DNA of 12,307 nucleotides from Nitrosopumilales archaeon (GTDB lineage Archaea; Thermoproteota; Nitrososphaeria; Nitrososphaerales; Nitrosopumilaceae). The position numbers and the translations under genes are program-made. The notes under the pieces were generated by a model, which saw only the letters and a program-made list of their open reading frames with translations, was not told where the DNA came from and made no database searches. Shown here in pieces: positions 1 through 6,681 of this stretch. Each line of letters starts with the position of its first letter. The stretch's first letter is position 1. The DNA lies in the NCBI GenBank assembly GCA_016838795.1, contig JAEHKQ010000098.1:1-12307 (forward strand), given 5' to 3'.

Positions 1-540
1 ATTTGTTTGTAAAGAAGTCAAAAATGGATCAAGTGCACGCATGTTAATGATACTATCACCAGTTACTTTGAAATTAAAATCAAAAAATGCATTTCTGACT
101 CCAGATTCTCTTAATCTAGAATAGTCAACCTTAGCCGAGCCCGGATATTGTTTAATTTTAAGATCATCACCAATATTGACAAAAAATGTCAGGGTAAAGA
201 TATCACCAGCAAGTGAACTAGAATCGCTGTCAGCCAGAATTAAAGAACCAGCTCCGTCTGCTGAACTAAAACCAAATGGCAATGAAAGTTGTCCTCTAAT
301 TCCTGTGATATCCTGTGTTCCTACGTTCGCCAATACTACAGTAAATGGTACATTTCTATCACCCGGATCTACTTCCATTTTTTCATCAGGTATGCCAAAA
401 AATGCATCGAGATATTTTACATCACCAAATTTTCGTTCAAATGGTGAACCGCTAGTACTGACTTGAGCAAACACATCTAGAATGAATAATTGTGAAATTA
501 CTAGTACGACAATTAATGCAAATAATGAAAATTTAATCAT
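1..540 (-). CDS. Secreted beta-sandwich (COG1361/NEW3-like) protein, partial at left edge
   Basis: The frame stays open from the ATG at 540 to the window edge (180 codons seen, C-terminus missing). Residues 1-25 form a signal peptide: basic start MIKF, hydrophobic core, and a probable cleavage site VFA|Q. The rest is beta-rich, with the stretch VPFTVVLANVGTQDITGIRG (about residues 50-69). This is typical of NEW3/CARDB-type extracellular sandwiches found in archaeal COG1361 'S-layer-like' proteins, which are commonly coded beside FtsX/MacB-type ABC transporters. The start overlaps the ATPase stop as ATGA and has a strong ribosome site, GGAGG at 552-548, seven bases upstream, so the two are translationally coupled. 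Inferred role: cell-surface partner of the exporter. Whether it ends in a membrane anchor cannot be seen. The family assignment rests on pattern, not a search. Confidence 0.8.
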   Translation of the reverse strand, partial: MIKFSLFALIVVLVISQLFILDVFAQVSTSGSPFERKFGDVKYLDAFFGIPDEKMEVDPGDRNVPFTVVLANVGTQDITGIRGQLSLPFGFSSADGAGSLILADSDSSSLAGDIFTLTFFVNIGDDLKIKQYPGSAKVDYSRLRESGVRNAFFDFNFKVTGDSIINMRALDPFLTSLQTN

Positions 541-1244
541 GTTGTGACCTCCATTGGCTTTGGTTCCTCACTATCAATTGCACGACCATCTATGATCGTG
601 ATTACTCGATCTACGTCACCAAATTGTTCTCTTTCGTGTGTAACTATGATGAATGTTTGATTTAGTTTTCTAGCCATAGATTTCATAAGTTGTATTATGG
701 TTTTGGCAGTGATAGAATCTAGATTTCCAGTTGGTTCATCAGCAAGAACAATAGATGGATTATTTATCAAACCTCTTGCGATTGCTACTCTTTGAGCTTG
801 ACCGCCAGAAATTTTATTTGCACGCTTATTTAGTTGATCTTGGAGTCCTATAGATCCTAACAGCTCCTTCGCATCAGACTCTGCTTCGTTTTGTGTTCTC
901 TGTATATTTCTAGGAAGCATTACATTCTCTAAAACAGTTAGATCTGCTAGAAGATTTGAAGTTTGAAAAACAAATCCTAGTTTATCATTTCTAAATGAAG
1001 AGATTTCATCATCATTAAGTTTTGAAGTATCGATTTCATCAATGAAGACTTTACCACTAGTTGGTCGATCTAGCAAACCAATCATATTCAATAGAGTGGA
1101 TTTACCAGAACCTGAGCTCCCAACAACTAAAATAAATTCTCCTTTGTTAATACTGAAAGAAACATCACGTAAAGCTTTGACCTTGGTTTCACCTTCACCA
1201 TAAGTTTTGTGTAGATTTTTGATTTCAAGGACTTTATCAGACAG
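537..1244 (-). CDS. ABC transporter ATPase, LolD/MacB type, probable CTG start
   Basis: Cytoplasmic ATPase subunit powering the FtsX-type permease coded just upstream. With the chosen start it has 235 residues, usual for the LolD/MacB-ATPase family. Visible motifs are Walker A GSSGSGKST (42-50), Q-loop Gln in FVFQ (about 94), signature ISGGQ (145-149), Walker B IVLADE (165-170) and H-loop THE (His about 203). The first ATG/GTG/TTG-type codon in frame is a TTG at about codon 52, past Walker A, so it cannot be the start. Upstream, an in-frame TAA at 1250-1248 leaves only CTG at 1244, which sits exactly where family members have the Met of M-S-D-K-V-L-E-I. A strong GGAGGCGAT site lies nine bases before it. 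It overlaps the permease by 8 bases and the secreted-protein gene by 4. The substrate is unknown. CTG is an inference; a base-call error for ATG or TTG is possible. Confidence 0.9.
   Translation of the reverse strand: MSDKVLEIKNLHKTYGEGETKVKALRDVSFSINKGEFILVVGSSGSGKSTLLNMIGLLDRPTSGKVFIDEIDTSKLNDDEISSFRNDKLGFVFQTSNLLADLTVLENVMLPRNIQRTQNEAESDAKELLGSIGLQDQLNKRANKISGGQAQRVAIARGLINNPSIVLADEPTGNLDSITAKTIIQLMKSMARKLNQTFIIVTHEREQFGDVDRVITIIDGRAIDSEEPKPMEVTT
548..552 (-). promoter_or_regulatory. Shine-Dalgarno site of the secreted-protein gene
   Basis: GGAGGT reading leftward, seven bases before the ATG at 540, inside the last codons of the ATPase gene. It fixes the start of the downstream protein and indicates translation from a shared mRNA. 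Confidence 0.75.
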
Positions 1245-2424
1245 TTCTTATCGCCTCCACAGGTTGAAGTTTTGTAGCTCTGTAGGCCGGATAGATTGAG
1301 GCAGCGATTGCTAACCCAAATGATATAAAAGCAGTCTGAATAATTTTGGGCCAATTATAGGTTACCTCTAAGGGAATACTCCCCTCCCATGCCATTTTGG
1401 TTTCTTTAGCATAGAATGTATATCCTAAACCCGCGGCAGTTCCAACGCTTGCGCCAATAATACCAATTATCACTCCCTGTAACAAAAATAAAATTAGAAT
1501 ATCTTTTCTCTTTGCTCCAATTGAACGCATTATTCCAATTTCTCTAGTTTTACTTGAAACAAGCATCATCTGAATTGTTACAATTGCAAAAGCAGAAGAC
1601 ATCATTCCGAAATACCCAATCATGTTGATCATTCCAATACCAGCTCTAAAACCACGTAACGTTGTTTCTGCGGATTCCTCTATAGTTTCAGCTTCAAAAT
1701 CATCATTTGGAAATGATGCTAGAAAGAAATTTTTTACATCTAATGCTTTTGTACGATCATTTAATTTCACTAGAAATGAGCTAGACTTGCCATCTCGATC
1801 AAGCATGTCTCTTAAAGTATCAATATGTATCAATACACTGTTATCGAATCCTTGACCGCCAGCTGAGGTGGAAATGCCACTTATGATGAATTGTTTTGTT
1901 TGATCTTGGCCCCAACGATCAACAACTTTTAGTTTTACACTCTCTCCTGGTTGAATACCCCCTAATTCTCGTGCAATCCATGAACCTAGTACAATTGAAT
2001 TTCTTGAAAAAACGTACTGGCCATCAGAAATAGTTTCATGAGCTGCAGATGTTCGAATGTCTCGTAATGGATCAACACCCAAAATCGAAACTTTAGTCTC
2101 TTCAAACCTCTCACCGTATTTTGTTGCGTTGATAGAAGCTATCGACGACAACCGCGGCGTTACTGCCTCTACATATGGTATTCTTTCAAACCAGTTTACT
2201 AACGATAAATCAGATTTGTCAATGAAATCTTCTTCGTCAGTGATGTAAACATCGCCAAATCTATAATCAGACATGTCTCGAATAATTGCATCATAGAGAC
2301 CTTGGAAAATTACAAAATTAACGTGAATTACCAAAATTCCAATTGAAACCGCCAAAACTGCTCCAATCAAACTTCCCTTTTTGTTTGTCAGCATTCTTAT
2401 CGCTAAATGGAGTCTGTAATCCAA
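1237..2424 (-). CDS. FtsX/MacB-like ABC transporter permease
   Basis: Integral membrane subunit of the three-gene ABC operon, 395 residues. The layout is the standard MacB/LolC one: transmembrane segment 1 at about residues 19-40, a large outer domain (MacB_PCD-like) at about 45-255, and three further segments near 263-290, 308-336 and 359-380. The family hallmark SKTREIGIMRSIGAKRKDI (about 291-309) follows segment 2, and the C-terminal PAYRATKLQPVEAIR (about 379-393) is the classic FtsX ending. Proteins of this type move or extract lipids, peptides or drugs by mechanotransmission rather than through a channel. The start is TTG at 2424, with a TATA-like ATATATTAAATAT about 29 bases upstream and no ribosome site, so the mRNA is probably leaderless. 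The stop overlaps the ATPase start by 8 bases. The substrate cannot be read from the sequence. Confidence 0.92.
   Translation of the reverse strand: MDYRLHLAIRMLTNKKGSLIGAVLAVSIGILVIHVNFVIFQGLYDAIIRDMSDYRFGDVYITDEEDFIDKSDLSLVNWFERIPYVEAVTPRLSSIASINATKYGERFEETKVSILGVDPLRDIRTSAAHETISDGQYVFSRNSIVLGSWIARELGGIQPGESVKLKVVDRWGQDQTKQFIISGISTSAGGQGFDNSVLIHIDTLRDMLDRDGKSSSFLVKLNDRTKALDVKNFFLASFPNDDFEAETIEESAETTLRGFRAGIGMINMIGYFGMMSSAFAIVTIQMMLVSSKTREIGIMRSIGAKRKDILILFLLQGVIIGIIGASVGTAAGLGYTFYAKETKMAWEGSIPLEVTYNWPKIIQTAFISFGLAIAASIYPAYRATKLQPVEAIRTV
1250..1258 (-). promoter_or_regulatory. Shine-Dalgarno site supporting the CTG start of the ATPase
   Basis: GGAGGCGAT reading leftward differs by one base from the ideal GGAGGTGAT. 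The GGAGG core ends nine bases before CTG at 1244, comparable with the spacing at 548-552. It lies inside the end of the permease gene. Confidence 0.65.
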
Positions 2425-2447
2425 TAGATCAGAATCAAAAAGTCTGA

Positions 2448-2460
2448 TATTTAATATATT
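2448..2460 (-). promoter_or_regulatory. TATA-like box of the ABC operon
   Basis: On the minus strand, ATATATTAAATAT is centred about 29 bases before the TTG of the permease. That places transcription start at or just before the start codon, the usual archaeal leaderless arrangement. It lies in the 117-base divergent spacer shared with the Lrp-like regulator gene. Confidence 0.5.
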
Positions 2461-2541
2461 TGGTATCTAATACTAATATTTACGACATTTTTATTAACAA
2501 TAAGTTTTGTATACCTAATTAAAATAGAAAAAGGTGATAAA
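2461..2541 (+). promoter_or_regulatory. Upstream region of the Lrp-like regulator gene: candidate TATA, palindromes and Shine-Dalgarno
   Basis: The spacer holds an AT-rich TATA candidate tttttatta (about 2488-2496), a short inverted repeat GTAT-cta-ATAC (2463-2473) and a palindrome GTATAC (2509-2514). It also has a good ribosome site, aGGTGAT (2532-2538), three bases before the TTG at 2542. Because a ribosome site is present, this mRNA should carry a short leader. The palindromes could be operators for the regulator itself, but that is only a suggestion. Confidence 0.4.
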
Positions 2542-3444
2542 TTGGACAAAATTGACATGCAAATTCTAACCAATCTGCTAAATAATTGTAGGGAATCTGA
2601 TCGACAAATTGGAATGAATGTTGGAATTTCAGGTGGAGCCGTAAAATCCAGAATCAACAAGATGCTCAAAAGTGGAATCATTAGATTTTTCACATTAAAG
2701 ATTGAGCCGCCAGCTTTGGGATATGGAGTTATTTACTTTGTAATAACAGGTGAGGATATCGATGAAGTTTTACAGCAAGTGAAATTAATTGGTGAGCCAT
2801 TTTTTGTTGTTCCATGTGTTGGTGGAATAACTGTTTGTAGTATTGTCATAAAAGAAAATGTACAACAGAAATTAGAGCTTGCAAAAAATCTTATGAAGAA
2901 TGTTCGAGTCTTAACAATATTTGAAGCTGAAAGTGCTGGCACTAGTCCTAATTTAACAAAAACTGATTTACAAATTATTAATGAATTAATAAAGGATCCA
3001 CGGCAAAAAATTGAAGGACTTGCAAAAAAAACTAGTCTGTCTACAAAAACTGTAACACGATCATTAGACAAATTACAAGCTGATGAGACAATACAATTTA
3101 CATTAGTGTATGAGCCAACAAAGATTGAAGGATATATTCCATATTGTATTCTGACATGGATTGATGGAAACCTAAAACAAATACTTAATGTTTTAAAAAA
3201 TAAGTTTTCTGAACACTTTTTGCAAAAACCGTTTCTTGCAAAAAACCAAATCGTTCTATTCATGTATAGTGATAATATTTACAAATTAGATCAATTAACA
3301 CAGCAGATTAAAAAAATTTCAGGAATTCGTTCTGCTGATTTATTCATACCAAGAAAGATTGCATTGCCTCAAGAGTGGATCAAAGATGCTATTGCTGAAG
3401 CTAAAAAATCACCTAAACTTCATTTAATGTATCAGGTGAATTAA
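2542..3444 (+). CDS. Tandem Lrp/AsnC-type transcription regulator (two HTH, two RAM-like halves)
   Basis: Predicted DNA-binding regulator of 300 residues, twice the usual 140-160 of Lrp/AsnC proteins. Residues 1-48 form an AsnC-type winged helix-turn-helix (MDKIDMQILTNLLNN, then SGGAVKSRINKMLKSGII). About 58-128 form an alpha/beta RAM-like sensor. At about 138-186 a second HTH follows (LTKTDLQIINELIKDPRQK, then LSTKTVTRSLDKL), and 195-275 form a second RAM-like part. The halves are clearly related in layout, consistent with an old duplication-fusion. The start is TTG with the ribosome site aGGTGAT; the next residues M-DKIDMQIL fit the family beginning. It is divergent from the ABC operon and immediately upstream of the NUDIX gene, with no bases between. 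Ligand and targets are unknown. Autoregulation or control of the ABC operon is inference only. Confidence 0.85.
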   Translation: MDKIDMQILTNLLNNCRESDRQIGMNVGISGGAVKSRINKMLKSGIIRFFTLKIEPPALGYGVIYFVITGEDIDEVLQQVKLIGEPFFVVPCVGGITVCSIVIKENVQQKLELAKNLMKNVRVLTIFEAESAGTSPNLTKTDLQIINELIKDPRQKIEGLAKKTSLSTKTVTRSLDKLQADETIQFTLVYEPTKIEGYIPYCILTWIDGNLKQILNVLKNKFSEHFLQKPFLAKNQIVLFMYSDNIYKLDQLTQQIKKISGIRSADLFIPRKIALPQEWIKDAIAEAKKSPKLHLMYQVN

Positions 3445-3960
3445 ATGAAGAAAAAGAAAATCTATCAAGGTAGAATAATGGGACTTAGTATTTATGATTT
3501 AACTATTCATGGAAGAAAAATCAAACGTGTAATACTAGAACATCCTGGTGCTGCCGCAATGCTAGCAATTGATAAAGATCAAAAGGTCCTAATGGTAAAA
3601 CAGCATCGTTTTCCACATGGTTATCAACTTGAGATTCCTGCAGGTACACTAGAAAAAGGGGAACGCGCAAAAACGTGTGCAATACGTGAACTTCAGGAAG
3701 AAACGGGTTACAAGGCGAAAAAAATGGAGCATTTTCTTACGTATTTACCTTCTGTAGGATATAGTGCCGAGAAAATTCATTGTTTTCTTGCTACAGGGCT
3801 AGAAAAAGTATCGGCACAACAGCTAGATACGGATGAAATAATGTCAGTTATAAAGATTGATCTTAAACGAGTAATCAAAATGATAAAGGCTGGAAGGATT
3901 AAAGATTCTAAAACAATTTGTGCTGTTCTAATGTATGCAGCTAAGAAGAAACTTTACTAG
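3445..3960 (+). CDS. NUDIX hydrolase, ADP-ribose pyrophosphatase-like
   Basis: Predicted cytosolic pyrophosphohydrolase of 171 residues, cleaving a nucleoside diphosphate linked to another group. ADP-ribose to AMP plus ribose 5-phosphate is the likeliest reaction. The NUDIX box is complete at residues 67-89: G67, E73, R81-E82, E85-E86 and G88, which match GX5EX7REUXEEXGU and bind the catalytic Mg. The preceding EIPAG and the later LPSVGYSAEKIH are typical of the ADPRase subfamily. Its ATG directly abuts the stop of the Lrp-like gene, and a ribosome site AGGTGA (3434-3439) lies inside that gene's end, so the two are almost surely cotranscribed. The substrate is assigned by resemblance only. 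The 3' end is two bases from the end of the convergent PhoU-like gene. Confidence 0.9.
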   Translation: MKKKKIYQGRIMGLSIYDLTIHGRKIKRVILEHPGAAAMLAIDKDQKVLMVKQHRFPHGYQLEIPAGTLEKGERAKTCAIRELQEETGYKAKKMEHFLTYLPSVGYSAEKIHCFLATGLEKVSAQQLDTDEIMSVIKIDLKRVIKMIKAGRIKDSKTICAVLMYAAKKKLY

Positions 3961-3962
3961 AA

Positions 3963-4943
3963 TTATTGGGAATAAATTGGTTTTACTAAATCTACTACAT
4001 CGTCCCATGATTTTGCAATTCTTTCAAACTTGTAAATGAGATCTAGATAACCAATTGGAATCTGCTTCTTTTTTTCTAATAATGTTCTAAATTTTGTTAT
4101 TTTTTCTTGATGTTTTTTATGTTGGGCTATAGCTTGGATGGCTAAAGTCCTGTCATTTTTTGTAAATGCATCAATTGATATCACTGCAATTGGTGCAAAT
4201 TCCTTTGTCAATTCATGTAGCTGTTTTAGATCATTCTTTGACAGAGTAGTATTTGCAATAGAATTTCCTAATTCTGCAATAGTATCACCAGCAATTTCAA
4301 GTATATTTGCAGCAATTCTATAGTCAAGAATATCTATATTTTCAAGACTCAAAGCTCCTGCTAGTCTAACATCTATCATTGTACTTCGAATTAATCTAAC
4401 AAGAAGGAAATACTGTCTGTTCACCTCAACATCTCTATTTGATAGTGTTAAGAGATTGGATTTATCATCTGAAATTAATCCTGAAACTACATCATTGTAC
4501 ATTCCAAGTGCAAGTGCACTAATTCGTTTTAGAATTTTATCTGGCTGTAGAGTTGTTGCATCCAACAAAAACTGCATGTTTACATTAGATGCATCTTCAT
4601 CAATGATTTCCATTCCTACTAATCTTCGCGTGGAATTACGAATTTTTTCTCTATCTTCTATTGGAATTGATTTTTTTCCTTGTATTCTGATGATGTCGTA
4701 CCCAAGAAGATAAGCCCCTGTTATATCTGCAACAATATTTTCATCCTTTGGTAGTGGGTATGAGATTATGATATCCTTTGATGGTCTGTTTTCCTTGGTT
4801 ACTGAAATGGAAAGACTGTCCCGTCCAGTTTCTAGTTCTACTTCGGATTTCTTGTCAAGCTTATTGGCATCAACCCACTCTTTCGGTAAAGAGACCAGAA
4901 TGGTGCTTCCAATCTTTTGCAGGCGTCGAATGAATTTAGTCAA
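3963..4943 (-). CDS. AbrB-domain PhoU-like regulator
   Basis: Archaeal 326-residue protein joining an N-terminal AbrB/SpoVT swapped-hairpin DNA-binding domain (about residues 1-50; KIGSTILVSLPKEWVDANKL) to a PhoU-like helical bundle (about 110-320). The bundle shows the PhoU-type repeat with acidic positions, for example LDYRIAANILEIAGDTI. Proteins of this build are annotated as phosphate uptake regulators, binding metal clusters through E/DxxxD motifs. Here no pst phosphate transporter or phosphate kinase gene is adjacent, so a phosphate role is not supported by context. The start is TTG at 4943, giving M-TKFIRRLQKIGST, with no ribosome site and a TATA-like element upstream, so probably leaderless. 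It is divergent from the CoA operon across about 65 bases and convergent with the NUDIX gene. Confidence 0.88.
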   Translation of the reverse strand: MTKFIRRLQKIGSTILVSLPKEWVDANKLDKKSEVELETGRDSLSISVTKENRPSKDIIISYPLPKDENIVADITGAYLLGYDIIRIQGKKSIPIEDREKIRNSTRRLVGMEIIDEDASNVNMQFLLDATTLQPDKILKRISALALGMYNDVVSGLISDDKSNLLTLSNRDVEVNRQYFLLVRLIRSTMIDVRLAGALSLENIDILDYRIAANILEIAGDTIAELGNSIANTTLSKNDLKQLHELTKEFAPIAVISIDAFTKNDRTLAIQAIAQHKKHQEKITKFRTLLEKKKQIPIGYLDLIYKFERIAKSWDDVVDLVKPIYSQ

Positions 4944-4959
4944 TTTATATCAATTTAAA

Positions 4960-4968
4960 TTATTTAAG
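4960..4968 (-). promoter_or_regulatory. TATA-like box of the AbrB-PhoU gene
   Basis: CTTAAATAA on the minus strand, centred about 21 bases before the TTG at 4943, followed by further AT-rich sequence. It would give a leaderless or nearly leaderless mRNA. It lies back to back with the CoA-operon promoter. Confidence 0.4.
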
Positions 4969-4975
4969 CCATATT

Positions 4976-4984
4976 CTTATATTT
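4976..4984 (+). promoter_or_regulatory. TATA-like box of the CoA operon
   Basis: cttatattt is centred about 29 bases before the ATG at 5009. No ribosome site precedes that ATG, so the operon mRNA is probably leaderless. The 65-base divergent spacer is also the promoter of the PhoU-like regulator, so one bound regulator could affect both directions. Confidence 0.5.
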
Positions 4985-5008
4985 CTTGGGAAATTTAAAT
5001 TCAAATTG

Positions 5009-5896
5009 ATGAGAGGCGTGGCATTTTGTCCTGCACATGTTACAGGTTTTTTCAAAGCTGACGTGGAACAACAGAAACCTGAACTAATGGGTTCACTTGG
5101 TGCTGGATTTTCGATTAAGGATGGTGTTACAACAACCGTTTCTGTGGAGAACAGTAACAAAAATGATTTTCAAATTAAAGTTTTTGGATATGAAACAGAT
5201 AACACTGACGTTTCGGAATATGTTATCAAAGAATTTCTTAAGTTAACTGAACAGAATTATTCTGTTCTAGTTCACCATGATATTGCAGTTCCAATTGGAT
5301 ATGGACTTGGATGTAGTGGTGCTGTTGCATTATCGTTAGCATTTGCATTAGATCAAGTACTTGGAACAAAATTATCTAAGGAAGAGATTGGAAAAATTGC
5401 TCATATCGCTGAAGTTTCTTGTAAAACTGGTCTAGGTGATGTCATTAGTGCATTCCATGGTGGATTTGAAATCAGAACAAAGCCTGGTGCTCCTGGAGTT
5501 GGATCTCTGGAAAAGATTGAAGCTCATTCCAAAGTCATTATCATATGTTTTTCACTGGTATCTACAAAAAAGTTCCTTGATGAGAATTTAGCTACAATTA
5601 ATGGTCTTGGTGGAAAGATGGTCGATAAGCTCATTCAAACTAAAGATTATAATGAATTTCAGGATATGTCTGTAGAATTTGCGAAATATGTTAGAATAAT
5701 GACTCCTTCAATGGATTCTGTGATATTTGAACTAGATTCCATTGGTGTGAAAAGTGGTGTCGCGTTGTTTGGTGAGACGATATTTACTCTCGTTCCGGAA
5801 CAAAAGGAAGCTCAAGTGTTGGAAATTCTCAAGAGATATGACAACGGCATTCTAATTCAATCTGAAATTGACAACGTCGGCGCACGACTTCAATAA
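5009..5896 (+). CDS. Pantoate kinase (PoK, archaeal GHMP kinase, COG1829)
   Basis: Archaeal enzyme phosphorylating pantoate to 4-phosphopantoate with ATP. It is the first of the two steps that replace the bacterial PanC-PanK order in CoA synthesis. The 295 residues begin RGVAFCPAHVTGFF, typical of the family. The GHMP ATP-binding motif PIGYGLGCSGAVALS is at 95-109, and a second glycine-rich motif, KTGLGDVISAFHGGFEIR, is at about 139-156. The start is ambiguous because TTG (5006) and ATG (5009) are adjacent. I chose ATG as the stronger codon; TTG would add one residue. It heads the CoA operon and is followed 20 bases later by the enzyme for the next step, which strongly confirms the assignment over another GHMP kinase such as mevalonate or shikimate kinase. 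Confidence 0.93.
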   Translation: MRGVAFCPAHVTGFFKADVEQQKPELMGSLGAGFSIKDGVTTTVSVENSNKNDFQIKVFGYETDNTDVSEYVIKEFLKLTEQNYSVLVHHDIAVPIGYGLGCSGAVALSLAFALDQVLGTKLSKEEIGKIAHIAEVSCKTGLGDVISAFHGGFEIRTKPGAPGVGSLEKIEAHSKVIIICFSLVSTKKFLDENLATINGLGGKMVDKLIQTKDYNEFQDMSVEFAKYVRIMTPSMDSVIFELDSIGVKSGVALFGETIFTLVPEQKEAQVLEILKRYDNGILIQSEIDNVGARLQ

Positions 5897-5916
5897 ATCG
5901 ATCTAAAGATTCCATC

Positions 5917-6681
5917 ATGGCATTAATACCCAAAAATCATCCGCGTGCAAAGTCTTTGTTCATACGAGAGAAACTTATTGATGGTTTCGATGATGGAATA
6001 GTAGCGAAAGAAGGACTGTTAGCTCACGGAAGGGGTGAAGCGTTTGATTATCTACTTGGTGAAAAGACTACTCACATTGCGAAAAATGCGATTAAAGCTG
6101 CCTCTGCGGCCTTACTTTTGGCTAAAAATTCTGTAATTTCTGTGAATGGGAATATTGCAGCTTTGTCTGCAAAAGAGATTGTGAAACTAGCTAGAATTGT
6201 TCATGCAAAGATTGAGGTTAATCTGTTTTACACCAATGACATCAGAAAACGAAACATCGTTAAGCTATTGAAAAAGAATGGTGCGAAAGAAGTCCTAGGA
6301 TTAGATCTCAAATTACAGAAACGTATTCCAAAACTTGATTCTGCACGAAGAGTTGTCGATAAAGATGGAATTTTTTCAGCCGATGTCGTGTTAGTTCCAA
6401 TAGAGGATGGAGATCGTACTATTGCCCTCAAAAAATTTGGAAAAAAAGTAATCACATTTGATTTGAATCCACTCTCCAGAACAGCTCAAACAGCTCACAT
6501 CACTATTGTTGATAATGCTACACGAGGAATGAGTGAGCTTGTAGTTTGTTGTTCCAGATTATCATCAAAGAATGAAACCGTTCTGAAAAAAATTCTTCGT
6601 GGGTTTGACAACAAAAATAATCTTAGAATGAACATTCTCGAAATTAAAAAGAATCTTTCCAGAAGGGCCTCTCATGTCTAG
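5917..6681 (+). CDS. 4-phosphopantoate--beta-alanine ligase (phosphopantothenate synthetase, PPS, COG1701)
   Basis: Archaeal enzyme condensing 4-phosphopantoate with beta-alanine using ATP to make 4'-phosphopantothenate, the substrate of CoaB. It is 254 residues, the normal length. Family motifs are plain: HPRAKSL (8-14), AHGRGEAFDYLLGE (36-49), VVDKDGIFSADVVLVPIEDG (146-165) followed by DRT, DLNPLSRTAQTA (182-193) and DNATRG (199-204). Cys-Cys at 211-212 is unremarkable. The start ATG at 5917 has no convincing ribosome site, so translation probably depends on the operon mRNA from the pantoate kinase gene 20 bases upstream. Its end overlaps panB by 8 bases. The lysine-rich last 35 residues look less conserved. 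Confidence 0.95.
   Translation: MALIPKNHPRAKSLFIREKLIDGFDDGIVAKEGLLAHGRGEAFDYLLGEKTTHIAKNAIKAASAALLLAKNSVISVNGNIAALSAKEIVKLARIVHAKIEVNLFYTNDIRKRNIVKLLKKNGAKEVLGLDLKLQKRIPKLDSARRVVDKDGIFSADVVLVPIEDGDRTIALKKFGKKVITFDLNPLSRTAQTAHITIVDNATRGMSELVVCCSRLSSKNETVLKKILRGFDNKNNLRMNILEIKKNLSRRASHV

Noticed and set aside
176..466. 96-residue open frame on the plus strand
   Set aside because: Antisense to the secreted-protein gene, whose signal peptide, ribosome site and overlap with the ATPase are convincing. No motif or promoter for the plus frame.
1127..1354. 75-residue minus-strand open frame across the permease-ATPase junction
   Set aside because: It overlaps both real genes in a third frame; its sequence has no domain, and it exists only because the two real frames are densely coding.
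2733..3263. 176-residue open frame on the minus strand
   Set aside because: It lies wholly antisense to the Lrp-like gene, and its translation is phenylalanine/serine/cysteine-rich without family motifs, as expected of a shadow of AT-rich coding DNA.
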